Positions 30,337 to 40,280 are shown, numbered from the stretch's first letter. The stretch: 64,000 bases of DNA from Nocardiopsis eucommiae (GCA_018388625.1 CP074402.1:5456001-5520000); one strand, 5' to 3'. The notes: generated by a model from the letters alone, not told the origin. Translations and numbers: made by a program.

Positions 30337-32980
30337 CTACCCGGGTCCGGGGGCGCCGCCGGGTCCCGGTCCGCCCGGGTCGGGTCGGGTCCGAACGGTC
30401 CGGGTCGAGTTGGTGTCGAGGGTCATCTCGTCGACCTTGTCGACACTGGTCCTGAGCCGGACCGTCCCGGTGGCCGCGTCGACGACGTCGACCACGCGGT
30501 CGAGGAGCCTCGCGGTCTCCTCGTTCCCCGACTCGTGTGCGAGAGCGACAGCACGGCCCAGCCTGGTGGTGGCGGTCGCGTCGTCCCCTCGCGACGGGCG
30601 TCCAGCCCGTCCTGGATCGCCTGGGCCAGTTCGACCTGGCCGGTGTAGTGGGCCACCCGGGGGTTGATCCCGGTGACCCTGGCCTCGTCCGACGTCCACT
30701 CGGCGAGGATGTTCCCGGAGGCGAGGACCTGCTCCTGGGCGCCGCCCTCACCGGGCAGCACCACCCGGACCCAGCCCGCGCGCAGCTGGCGGCCGGGGTC
30801 GCCCGGCGGCACCTCCACGCACACGTGGTAGTCGCGGCTCTCCGTCCCCCAGGAGCCGGTGGGGTAGTCCCCGGCACGGGTGACCCGCTCCACCGCGCGG
30901 TGGGTGAGGTCCTGGACGGTGGGCGCGACCTGTTTCACGTAGCGCACCACGGCGTTCGGCGGGGTCCACAGGCGCAGCGCCACGTCGGCCACCGCCTTGC
31001 CCATGGAGGCCTGGGCCATCGCCCGGAAGTCGGCCTCCAGGTCGGCGGGGTCGGCCACGATGCCGGGGCCGCCACCGAGGAGGGCGGCGTCGATGCGGCG
31101 CAGCTCCTCCACCTTCCAGTCGGTGCCGACACCACGGCAGTCGCAGACGAAGCTGCCCGCGACCCGCTGGAGGACCCGGTCGAAGACGTCGGGCACCTCG
31201 TTGTTCTGGCCGTCGGTGAGCAGGATGGCGTGCCTGATGCCCCCGCCGGCGGTGTCGAAGAGCTCCGCGGCCCTGAGCAGCCACGCGCCCATCCGCGTTC
31301 CGCCGTCCGCGCGCAGCCGTCCCACGGCCGCCAGGGCCTCCGCCCTGGTCGAGGCGTCCGCCTCCGCCAGGTGGACGCCGTCGGGGTAGATCATCTCGGC
31401 CTCGCGGTGCCCGGCGACCACGGCGAAGCGGACCCCGTCGCGCAGGGTCTCGACGGCCGCGCGCGCCGCCCGCTTGGCCGCGTGGATCTTCTCGCCGTAC
31501 ATCGAGCCGGAGGTGTCGACGATGATCACCTCCGAGGCCGGCACGGACGACCCCGCCCCCACCGGGCCGTCCGAAGTCACGCTCACGACGGCGTGCACCT
31601 CGGTGCCGCCCAGCGGCAGGTACGGGTTCTGGTCGACCTCGACGCGGAACCCGGGCCCGGCGGAGCGTTCAGACGCGTTCGGCACGGGGACCCCCTGGTC
31701 GGCGGGCACGGGGATGACGACGACGGTGATGTTGTCCTTGCCTCCGGCCTCCAGCGCGAGGCCGACGTAGGAGCGGGCCGCCTCCCCGGGCGCGCTCGAC
31801 GCCCCCGGCACCGCCTCGGCCAGGTCCCGGGCCTCCGGGTAGTAGTTCCACAGGCCGTCGCTGCACAGCAGGATCGCGCCGGGTCCGGTCGGGGTGACCG
31901 TCGAGACGTGCGCGTCGATCTCCCCGGAGTCCGCTCCCATCCAGGCGATGAGCGCGTGGGCGTTGGCCGATCGCATCGCCTCCTCGCGGGAGAGGGCACC
32001 CATCTGCACCATCGCCTCGCTCCACGAGTCGTCCCGGGTGAGCAGGGCGGAGGCACTGGAGGCGGGCCCGCCGGAGATCCAGTAGGCGCGGCTGTCACCG
32101 ACCCAGCCGAGCGTGACCGCTCCGGTGCGCGGGTCCAGCACGGCTGACACGAAGGTGCAGGCCGGCGCGGAGCTGGGCGATTCGGCGATCGCGGCCACCG
32201 CCTCGGCGGCGCGGGTCATCGCCGTGGCGGTGGCCTCGCGCGGGTCGGCTCCCCGGCGTACGCGTTCGGCGAGCACGGTCGCGCCCGTCTCCGCGGTGAC
32301 CCGGGAGGCCTCGTCGGAGCGGGGTGAGCTGGAGACCCCGTCACAGACCACGGCCACGACGGTCCCCGCGGCGTGCGGAGCGTCGTCCTCGACGACCCGG
32401 ATCGCCATCGCGTCCTCGTTGCGTCTGTGCCGCAGGCCCCGGTCACTGACCCCGAAGGCCCGCCGGGCACGCACCTCGACGTGGTCCCGGCCGGTGGGCT
32501 GGAGGAAGCCGCACCTCCCGCAGTACCCGTCCACCACGTGTCCGGGGCACCACACGCACAGGCCGGGGTCGTCCACGGCGACCGGTCGGGTCCCCTCCGT
32601 GGGCGGCGGCCAGGCGGGGACCGCGCTCGGCGGTGGCGTCGGTGCGGCGGGCACCGAGGCCCGCACCACCGGCTGGGTGGTCCGGGAGCCGGGGGTTCGG
32701 GGACGGAGCCGTGCAGGCTCACCTGGGGTGCCGTCGGCGCGCCCTCCGACGGGACCAGCCCGGGGCGCTCGAGCGTCACCGTCTCGTCCTCCGGGGAGAC
32801 CTCCCTACGAAAGGTCCCGGACATGCTCGCCTGGGGCGCCGTGGGGACGCGGTCGGGTGTGCGGCCCGCCCCCGCTCCGGAGCGCACGTCGGCCGGGAGG
32901 GTACGCCCGCAGCCCTCGCAGTAGAGGTCGCCCTCCGACACCGTCTCGGCGCAGGCAGGGCAGGTCCGTACCTCGGTCAT
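30337..32980 (-). CDS. Zinc-ribbon / PP2C phosphatase / VWA fusion protein (two probable deletions)
   Basis: About 881 residues. Order: zinc ribbon CPACAETVSEGDLYCEGCG, Pro-rich linker, second ribbon CVWCPGHVVDGYCGRCG, then a PP2C phosphatase (RRNEDAMAI, VVCDGVSSS, GWVGDSRAYW, LLCSDGLWNY, GGKDNITVVVI). A von Willebrand A domain follows, with an intact MIDAS (DTSGSM) and later TDGQNNE. The PP2C-to-VWA junction is in one continuous frame, so the fusion is real in this sequence. Frame changes fall near 32690 and 30590. It probably dephosphorylates targets of the neighbouring kinase. ATG 32980 has AAGGAA upstream. Confidence 0.82.
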
Positions 32981-32997
32981 CGCCGTTCCTTCACTTC

Positions 32998-35474
32998 TCA
33001 CAGCAGTGTCACGGGGCGGAGGGAGTTCGCCCTGTCGATCAGCTCGTAGCGTTCCGCCAGCCGACCGGAGCGGTGGGCCAGGGCCCGGTACCGCCGCTCC
33101 AGGTTGGCGCGGACGCCCTCCTCGGTGAAGTCCCCGCCGAGGAGCCGTCGGTCGCCCGTGTCCCCGCCGCCCGCGCGCAGCCAGCCCAGCGCGGCTTCGA
33201 GGACCCGGGCGGCGAGCCGGTCGGCGGACTCGCTGTCCAGCCCGATCCGGTCGAGGCGTTCCCCGGCGCGCACGTGGTCGGCGCCGTCGGTGGCCCCGGT
33301 CGCGAGGGTGGCGATCAGCGCGGTCTGCGCGTGCACGTACAGACTGGACAGCTCGGGCACGGCGTCCAGGACCCGGATGGCGGCGGCCCGGTCGCCCTGG
33401 GCCAGCCTGACCCTGGCCAGCCCGAAGGCGGCGCTCACGTACGAGTGGTCGGTGGACCACACCGTGGAGTACTGACGGGCGGCGGTCTCCAGGTCCCCGG
33501 TCTGCTCACAGGCCAGCGCCAGGCCGAGTTTGGGCGCCACCTCCCCGGGGAGGTGGTCGTAGAGCTCGTCGAAGTGGCCACGGGCCCCCTCGAAACCGCC
33601 CATGCTCAGCTCGGTGACGGCGAGGTACCACATGGTCCGCCAGTCGCCGGGGGCCGCCGTGCCGAACTGCTGGAGCGTGTCCAGGGCCTCGTGGTACTGG
33701 CCGACCGTGATCAGGGCCCGGACCAGCCTCAGCAGTGTCTCGGGGCTCGGGGCTCGGGCGGCCCGCAGGGTCGGGATGAGTTCGGCCGGGGACATGCCCT
33801 CGAGGCTGCCCAGGAGCTGTGCGGCCGGGTCGGCCTGGTCGATGAGCGGGGCGGGCAGCAGCCTGGCGGACTCGCCGGGCGGCGGCGGGCTCAGCATGCG
33901 GTCGGCGTCGTGCCTCCCCACACCCGAGACGAGGGTGAAGCTCTCGCCGCCGAAGAGCACCGAGGCCGCCGGGTGCGGGGCGCCCTCGACGTCGGACAGG
34001 ACCTCGCGGAGCACACCGGTGAGCTGTTCGGCCATGTCCCCGGCGTCGTGGAAGCGTGCCTCCGGGTCGATGCTGGTGGCCCGGCGCAGGAAGCGGTCGT
34101 AGGACTCGTACCGCTGGAGGAGGGGCACCTCGTGCCGCGCCGGGATGCTGTGCGGGTGCTGCCGCATGAATCCGAACTGGAAGCTGAGCACGGCCAGGGC
34201 CCGGCCGACCGAGTAGAGGTCGGCGCTCACCGTGGGGCCCGGTCCGCGCAGCTCGTCCTCGGGCACCCGGTAGCCGGGGGTCGTGTAGACGGGACTGAGT
34301 GTGTCGTCCATGCGCCGGACGCCGCCGAGGTCGATGAGCTTGATCAGCTCCTCGCTCTGGATGACGTTGTCCGGCTTGAAGTCGCAGTAGAGCAGGCCCC
34401 TGGAGTGCAGGTAGCCGAGGGCGCGCAGACACTCCAGGCCGTAGGCGATCACCTGCCCCAGGGGAGGACCTCGTCGGCGGATCCGTTCTCCCGGCGTTCG
34501 ACGAGCAGCTGCCGCAGGGACTTGCCGCCCACGTACTCCATGACGATGTGGCCGCCGGGGATGCCGGTGCGCGGGTCCGGATGCTGCGAGAAGTTGATGA
34601 TCTTGACGATGTTGGGGTGCTCGACCTCGGAGAGGAACGCGCGCTCCGCCGCGGCCGCCTTGTGCGCCTCGGCGTCACCGGCGTTGAGCAGGCCCTTGAG
34701 GACCACCCAGCGGTTGTTGACGTTGAGGTCCCGGGCCAGGTAGATCCAGCCGAGGCCGCCGTGGGCCAGACAGCCGACCACCCGGTACTGGCCGCCCACC
34801 ACGTCACCCGCGACCAGCTTGGGAGTGAAGGAGAAGTGGGTGCCGCACTGGCGGCAGAACCCCTCGGTGCGGCCCGGCTGCTCTCCGCGCGACCGGCCGA
34901 CCCTCTCGGAGCAGTTGCCGCAGAACCGGTTCTTCTCCGACACGACCGGGTTGGTCATGATCGCCTCGGAGGGGTCGTGCGTCGGGACCAGGGGGACCCG
35001 GATCAGACCGGCGCCGAGCATGCCGCGCCGGGCACCACGGCCGGAGCCGTCGGCCTCGGCGGCGGACGTGCCGAGGGTTCCGGAGCCGGACGGCCCGGAC
35101 CGCCCGGACAGGCGGATGTCACCCGAGCCGATCGGGTGGGAGTGCACGGTGTCGCTGCCGGAGCCCCGTGAGGAACCTCCTGAGGAGGAGGCCCCGGACG
35201 TGGGTCCGGAGGTGGGACCGGACGACGCGCGGGAGCCACCCGAGCGCCGCCGCGGGCCGGGCGCGCGGTGGGGCGCCCCGAAGGAGGGCTGGGTCCGCTC
35301 GTCCCGGGGGTCCGGGGTCCGGACGGCGGAGCCCCGCGCGACGCCCACCGGCTGGCGCGGCGCCGACGGGTCGGGCGAGGAGGACGCACGTACGTCCACG
35401 GGAGCCAGGCCGCACACCACGCAGAAGCCGTCCTCGATCCGGCCCTCGCAGTCGGGGGAAGTGCACATCGTCAT
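32998..35474 (-). CDS. pknG: PknG-like Ser/Thr protein kinase with TPR domain (one probable deletion)
   Basis: About 825 residues. A four-cysteine ribbon begins the protein (CTSPDCEGRIEDGFCVVCG), then a long Ser/Gly-rich linker and a rubredoxin-like module (CGNCSERV and CRQCGTHFSF). The kinase domain has PknG hallmarks: YRVVGCLAHGGLGWIYLARD, VVLKGLLN with the ATP lysine, YCDFKPDN in place of HRDLKxxN, and LIDLGG. A TPR-rich C terminus follows (about residues 520-810). The frame changes near 34456. In mycobacteria PknG controls glutamate metabolism through GarA in response to GlnH/GlnX. ATG 35474 lies five bases after the upstream stop. Confidence 0.88.
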
Positions 35475-35479
35475 CTAGG

Positions 35480-36725
35480 TCACACCACCATCGGTCTCGG
35501 CGTCAGACGCTCCGACGCCGGGTGTGGTTCCGCCCTCCGGGGTTCGCTTCCCGCGAGTTCGCCGAGCGACCGCTGGTAGGCGTTGAGGGCCCTGGCGGCC
35601 TCCCCAGGTCACAGGGGGCCTTCCACAGCTCTTCGTGCGCGCGGCCGTGGAGCCCGGCGAGACGTTCGTGCTCGGCCAGGCCGAGGCGGACCGCGCGGGC
35701 GCGGTACGAGTCCAGGAGGCCGCGGAGCTCGGCCCGGCGCGCGAAGAGCTCCGACAGGTCCTCCTCGCACGCGTGGGCGGCGTCGCTGGCCTGGTGCACC
35801 GCGTGCTGGACCCGGCCCAGCCGGGTGCCGAGTTCCCGCCAGTCGCCCAGGGAACGCAGGACGTCCATCTCCGTGAGGTCGGCGCGCAGCCCCGGGACCG
35901 GGTCGGGGACGTCGGGGGCCGCGGGAGCGGAGATCTTGGCGACGACCCTCGCGCGCAGTCCACGGGCGTGGCGCAGGACCTGTTCGACGTCGTCGATGGC
36001 CGAGACCAGGTGGGCGACGCTCTGGGTGTAGGAGTCGCGCATCCTCAGCGCGTCGCGGAGCTCGCCCCGGGTGCGGACCAGGAGACCCCGCAGGCGGCCC
36101 AGCGACGAGGTGTCCACGCGCGTGCCGACGACCAGGGACAGCGGGTCCCGGCGGACGGTCTCCCCACCCGGACGAGCTGTTCGCGCAGCTCCTCGTGCTC
36201 GTCCTCGTCCAGCTCCACCTGGTCGGAGAGGGTACAGACCTCCTGCCACATGGTCTCGAGCTCCGCGAGCCGGGGGTGCAGGACGTCCCAGGCGGTCTCC
36301 ACCGCCGAGACGACCTCCGTGGCGGCCTCGTAGTCGGAGGCCATCCGCGCGACGGCGTCGGCCGTGGTGAGCCGTTCGACGTCGGGGTCGAGCAGACCGC
36401 GGTCGCCCGGGGAGCCCGCCTCCAGCGGCAGGGTGACGGACGCGCCCCGGAGCAGGAAGGCCAGCTCGCTCTGCGGATCCTCGCCACCGCGCTCGCGGAC
36501 GTGGATCGCGCGCTCCACCACGAGCGCGAACGCGTCGTGCACCGTCCACAGCCGACGGAGGCGGACGTCGGCGCGCTCCCACCGCTCACGGGTCCCACCC
36601 ACGAGGTCGGCGTCCCTGAGCAGCTGGTACCCCACGTGCTGCTCCAGGTCGGCGAGACGGATCCTGATGCGGTCCGCGTCACCCCGCACGCCGTTGAGAG
36701 CGTGGTCGAGCACCTCCCAACTCAT
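35480..36725 (-). CDS. Coiled-coil protein opening the PknG-like operon (two probable deletions)
   Basis: About 415 residues, rich in Glu, Arg and Leu with long helical heptad-like regions (VRGDADRIRIRLADLEQHVG; WDVLHPRLAELETMWQEV; LRRVQHAVHQASD-like stretches). No membrane segment or catalytic motif was recognised. Frame changes fall near 36170 (QLVRVG then ETVRRDPLSL) and 35605 (KAPCDLG then EAARALNAYQ). The start is uncertain: ATG 36725 or GTG 36770. Position suggests a structural or adaptor protein for the kinase system; proteins of this kind also precede pknG-type genes in other actinomycetes, which I cannot verify here. Confidence 0.62.
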
Positions 36726-36935
36726 GGGCGTCGCACCCGGCTCCGCGTCCCACCCCACCCGTCGATTCACCTCCAGCGGTCCGTGAGCCGCCCCGTCTTC
36801 TCCTCTGGTCTAGGACAAGAGTGTGGCCGCGCCCACCCGGAACCACAAGGGACTCCGGGGTTTACGGCCACGAGCGGCCACAAAAGCAACAGACATGTCA
36901 TCTCAGGCATCCCGTGCCGTGGGTACGACAGGGGC

Positions 36936-37133
36936 ATGGACAGAACAGAGGAAGAGTTCCCCGGTATCGGTGCCCCGGCCCGCAGGGCCCTGAACCGGGC
37001 CGGGTACACGCGTCTGGAGCAGTTGGACGGCGTGAGCGAGACCGACCTGCTGCGGCTGCACGGCATGGGCCCCACCGGGACCGACATCCTGAGCGATCTC
37101 CTGAACGCCCGGGGCATGTCCCTGGAGCCTTAG
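36936..37133 (+). CDS. Small helix-hairpin-helix protein
   Basis: 65 residues: FPGIGAPARRALNRAGYTRL, EQLDGVSETDLLRLHGMGPTGTDILSDLL. Two HhH units resemble the RNA polymerase alpha C-terminal and RuvA-type DNA-binding hairpins. Similar short actinomycete proteins are annotated as DNA-binding. Its TAG stop is made of the TA flank plus the first G of the inverted-repeat element that follows, so the original C terminus may have differed. It is divergent from the kinase operon. Confidence 0.72.
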   Translation: MDRTEEEFPGIGAPARRALNRAGYTRLEQLDGVSETDLLRLHGMGPTGTDILSDLLNARGMSLEP

Positions 37134-37316
37134 GCCGAGTTTTGTGGATCATTCCGCGCTCGCGTTGCCAGGCTGCCTCTCGCCGCGCCGATGAAGCTCG
37201 GACAGCCAACCCCGGGCTGACTCTCGCTCATCGTCTTGCGAGAGATTGCCTGGCGGCCGCTCGCATCGATGGCGGCTCCGCCGCCACCGGCGAAAGCATC
37301 CACAAAACACGGCCTA
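37131..37316. mobile_element. MITE-like element with 17-bp terminal inverted repeats and TA flanks
   Basis: Left end GGCCGAGTTTTGTGGAT (37133-37149) matches the reverse complement of the right end (37298-37314) at 16 of 17 positions. TA dinucleotides flank both ends (37131-37132 and 37315-37316), as after TA-targeted insertion. Inner arms also pair: GCCAGGC plus CTCTCGC against GCGAGAG plus GCCTGGC. It has no coding capacity. GC is lower than in adjacent genes. A long structured RNA is an alternative reading. Confidence 0.7.
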
Positions 37317-37855
37317 GGCGTGTGGATCCAGGTGGTCGAGGAGGAACCGGGCCCGGTCGACGACGGGGACGCGGGGAGGGTGACCAGTTCGTATCCGCAG
37401 TCGGGGTAGGCGGCGCACATCGCCTCGAAGGTCCGTTCGGCCTCCTCGGAGGACTGGTGCCGCTCGGCGTCACCGGAGAAGATCTCCGGCCAGGGCGGTG
37501 CGACGAACACCGTGCGGCGGTAGCGGAACCTGCGGGTGGCCTCCCACAGGTGGTCGGGGACCGGCAGTCCGCGCAGACGGTGGTAGCCGACCAGGTCGGG
37601 CACGCCCCGGTCGCACAGGACCAGCCCGTCGTGCCCGGCGGCCTCACGGTGCGAGCGCATCTCCCACGCCAGCATGAGCTCGGCGAAGAGGGTGTCGTCC
37701 CGCCAGGCCAGGCCGGGGCCGTCGATCTCCCGCTGGTCGCGGATGATCGCGCGGCCCGCCTCGACCGTGCGCCGGTGGCCGAGCCCGGCCAGGTGGTCGA
37801 TCAGCGTCGTCTTGCCCGAGCCCGGGCCGCCGGTGACGACGACGAGGTGGTCCAT
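37314..37855 (-). CDS. P-loop AAA/kinase-like protein (one probable deletion)
   Basis: About 180 residues. Walker A is VVVTGGPGSGKTTLIDHL. Later features are VLCDRGVPDLVGYHRL, a nucleoside-kinase-like lid (RFRYRRTVFVAPPWPEIF) and SEEAERTFEAM. This is the AAA_28 type ATPase/kinase often found near resistance genes, where some members phosphorylate small molecules. The frame changes near 37380 (LVTLP then RVPVVDRARFLLDHLDPHA). The TAG stop uses the TA flank and first base of the MITE-like element. It follows the glycosyltransferase after a strong hairpin. Confidence 0.72.
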
Positions 37856-37918
37856 GGTGGTTCCTCCTGGTGAGCGCGGCCGGTGAGGAGCGGCCGCGGG
37901 GTGGACGGAGTGGAACGA

Positions 37919-37961
37919 CACGGCGGTGCGCCGGTCCCGAGGGACGCGGAGCACCGCCGTG
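37919..37961 (-). terminator. Putative terminator after the glycosyltransferase gene
   Basis: CACGGCGGTGC at 37919-37929 pairs perfectly with 37951-37961. A nested GTCCC/GGGAC stem lies inside the loop. Confidence 0.5.
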
Positions 37962-37982
37962 ACGGAGGGGTGGGGCCGGAGG

Positions 37983-39157
37983 CTACGCGGTGGCCTCGGC
38001 CTCGACGAGGTCGGCCGCGTACGAGGTACCACCGTTCCGGAGCCGGGCACTGATCGCGGCCAGGCGCGCGGCCACCTCCGGGTCCGACGTGAGGTCCAGC
38101 AGGGCCGCGCGCAGCGCCTCGGGGTGGCGTCGGCGGAGTCGATCCTGCGGGCGACCCCGGCCGCCTGGAGACGGTCGGCGTTGTCGAAGCCGTCGGTCGC
38201 CTGGGGCACCGCGATCATCGGTGTCGCCGTGTACAGGCCCTCGCTGGAGCCGCCCATCCCCGCGTGGGTGACGAAGGCGTCCGCCTGGCGGAAGACGTCC
38301 AGCTGCGGCACCCAGGGGTGCACCTCGACGTTGGCGGGCACCTCCCCCAGCTCCTCGGCCGAGACGAACCGGCCGACCTGGAGCACCACGTGCCAGCCGG
38401 GCAGGTCACCGAAGGCCCGGACGCACGCGCGGTAGAAGTCGGGCAACCGGGTCAGGGCCGAACCCATGGACACCAGCAGCACCCTGGCGGCCCCCTCCGG
38501 CCGCCGCCAGACACCCTGGTCCTCGCGGGCCCCCAGGCACGGCCCCACGAAGGTGACCGTGTCCGCGACGGTGTCCGCGAAGGGCTGCATCTCGCGCGGA
38601 ATCAGGGCCAGGGCCCGGTCCGGGGCCCCGGCGAAGGTCGCGTGGTCCAGCCCCGTGACGCCGTTCTCGGCCAGCCAGGCGTCGAACTTCGCGAAGTGAT
38701 CGGCCGCTCCGGGCAGCCCGCGCAACCACTCCATCACGGTGTCCCCGTGGTCGGCCCAGGCCACGTAGGTCGGGGAGAGCTGCACGGAGGGGATGTCCCA
38801 GGCGATGCCCAGGACCCGGGCGGCGTACCCGCCGATGTCGTACAGGAACAGGTCGGGCCGGTCGTGGTCGTAGGCGTCCCGCAGGACCGGCAGCGCGTTG
38901 ATCGCGTCGTCCAGGAAGGTGTCCATCCCCTCGACGGGATCCTCCGGCCACTCCTCGTCCCCGGTGGGCAGCGTGGTGGTGAAGCGGACGAGTTCGGCAC
39001 CGGTCGAGGCGATCAGCTCACCGAGTCCGTCCACGGGGTCGTTGGCGTAGGTGACGCGGTGGCCCCGGACGACCAGTTCCCGGATGATCTCCAGGCTGGG
39101 CAGGACGTGGCTCACGGCGGGCACGCCGACCATGGCGATGTGAAGGCGGCGGGTCAA
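37983..39157 (-). CDS. mgt: Macrolide-type UDP-glycosyltransferase (one probable deletion)
   Basis: About 391 residues. GT-B fold: the start RRLHIAMVGVPAVSHVLPSLEIIRELV and the donor-site region VHPWVPQLDVFRQADAFVTHAGMGGSSEG match the OleD/OleI/Mgt macrolide-inactivating group. These enzymes glucosylate macrolides, giving resistance or self-protection. The frame changes near 38135 (SADATP then EALRAALLDL). The start is TTG 39157 with GGAG seven bases upstream. No macrolide biosynthesis genes are present, so a resistance role is more likely. It is preceded by a WblC-like promoter and short upstream ORF. Confidence 0.83.
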
Positions 39158-39241
39158 GGTACTTCTCCAGGGGTCGTCTACGGGTAGGGGTGAGGGGCGC
39201 CGGTCCCAGAGGGCGGCGCGGAGCGTCGGGGACGCCCGGTC

Positions 39242-39268
39242 CTAGCCGTAGATCTGCTGGAAGTACAT
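39242..39268 (-). CDS. Leaderless 8-codon upstream ORF (MYFQQIYG), candidate attenuation leader
   Basis: ATG at 39268 reads MYFQQIYG then TAG, 84 bases before the mgt start. The predicted transcription start (about 39269) coincides with the ATG, so it would be leaderless. The following stretch can form a hairpin (GGGCGTC/GACGCTC with a CCC loop). Short leaderless upstream ORFs are known before macrolide-resistance and WhiB7/WblC-regulon genes; translation of this one is inferred. Confidence 0.5.
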   Translation of the reverse strand: MYFQQIYG

Positions 39269-39275
39269 GCGGGCC

Positions 39276-39312
39276 AGGTTAGGGCAGTCCTCCCCGGGCG
39301 TCCAGCGGTTTT
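39276..39312 (-). promoter_or_regulatory. WblC/WhiB7-like promoter of mgt
   Basis: On the minus strand: AAAA (39312-39309), four bases, -35-like TGGACG (39304-39299), a 17-base spacer, and -10-like TAACCT (39281-39276). An A-rich block three to four bases before the -35 is characteristic of WhiB7-type promoters. Confidence 0.55.
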
Positions 39313-39356
39313 CGCGCGGCGCTGGCGGAGCACCGGGAGCTCCCGGCATGGCGGAA

Positions 39357-39410
39357 GGAGGGGCCGCGCCGGTCGTCCCTGTCAGCCAGGTCGACCGGCG
39401 CGGCCCCTCC
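39357..39410 (-). terminator. Perfect 19-bp hairpin after the HdeD-like gene
   Basis: 39357-39375 is the exact reverse complement of 39392-39410 with a 16-base loop. It separates the HdeD-like gene from the mgt promoter. Confidence 0.6.
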
Positions 39411-39443
39411 TCGCCAGCGGCGGCTGAGCCCCTCCTGCCCCTC

Positions 39444-40280
39444 CTACGGGGTCCCGGGGTTGTTCGGCCCGTCCTTCGGGGCCCGGTGGCGTCCCGTGCG
39501 GGGCGTGGCCGTCCCGTCGTCCCCGGGGTCGGGCTCCGCGTCACGCCCCTCGCCCCGGTAACCGTCGGTGTAACCGCCCGCGTACCCCTCGTCGAACGCG
39601 CTCACCGGCCGGTCGGCGTCCCCGGAGGTCTCCGTGCCGGGCCGCTCGGCGGCCTCCGTCCCGTCGTCGGCCCCGTCGAGGCCGGCGTCGGCCACGGTGT
39701 CCTGCTCACCGGTCGGCACCGCGCCGTCCGCCGCGCCGCGCAGCTGGAAGCCCGCGACCGCCATGACCACACCGAACACGATGGCGTAGACACCGACGAC
39801 CAGCATGATCGCCTCGGCGCCCGCCAGCGGCCAGAACCACACCAGGAGACCGAAGATCACCGAGAGGGCGCCGACGAAGATCAGCAGCCACTCGGAGCTG
39901 ACGTGGGCGCGCAGGCGCACGGCGGTGACGATCTCCGCGACACCGGTGACGATCGCCCAGGCACCGATCAGGAAGACGATGGCGAGGACCGCCGCCATGG
40001 GCCAGGTGAGGGCGAGCAGACCCAGGACGATGCTCAGTCCGGCCTGGACGCCCAGCGGCATGCGGGTCCCCGGGGCGGCACGGTAGGCGGTGAACGCGAG
40101 CGCGACCCCGTCCACCAGCGCGAAGGCACCGAAGATGATCGCCAGGGCCAGCAGGCTCGCGCCGGGCCAGACCAGGGCCACCAGACCGAAGACCACCGCG
40201 ACCACACCGCGTACGACCAGGACCCACCAGTGTCGGCTCAGATCTCCGAGTATGTTGCCTGTCAACGCGTACCGGACCAT
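39444..40280 (-). CDS. HdeD/DUF308-family membrane protein with acidic tail
   Basis: 278 residues. Six membrane helices in three pairs (WWVLVVRGVVAVVFGLVALVWPG; SLLALAIIFGAFALVDGVAL; LSIVLGLLALTWPMAAVLAIVFLIGAWAIV; WLLIFVGALSVIFGLLVWFWPLAG; AIMLVVGVYAIVFGVVMAVAGF), each pair with the WPG/WPLAG turn typical of HdeD. An acidic, disordered tail of about 90 residues follows, with a repeated GYAGGYTDGYRGEG motif. HdeD supports acid resistance in enterobacteria; the role in actinomycetes is unclear. Confidence 0.8.
   Translation of the reverse strand: MVRYALTGNILGDLSRHWWVLVVRGVVAVVFGLVALVWPGASLLALAIIFGAFALVDGVALAFTAYRAAPGTRMPLGVQAGLSIVLGLLALTWPMAAVLAIVFLIGAWAIVTGVAEIVTAVRLRAHVSSEWLLIFVGALSVIFGLLVWFWPLAGAEAIMLVVGVYAIVFGVVMAVAGFQLRGAADGAVPTGEQDTVADAGLDGADDGTEAAERPGTETSGDADRPVSAFDEGYAGGYTDGYRGEGRDAEPDPGDDGTATPRTGRHRAPKDGPNNPGTP

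Noticed and set aside
37131..37316. Inverted repeat as an ordinary intrinsic terminator
   Set aside because: The arms are 148 bases apart with TA flanks and internal pairing, more like a mobile miniature element; a terminator role may be secondary.
39242..39349. 35-codon ORF (MPGAPGAPPAP start) ahead of mgt considered as a RiPP precursor
   Set aside because: The promoter elements for mgt lie inside it and it has no ribosome site; only its last eight codons, starting at the predicted transcript start, are supported.
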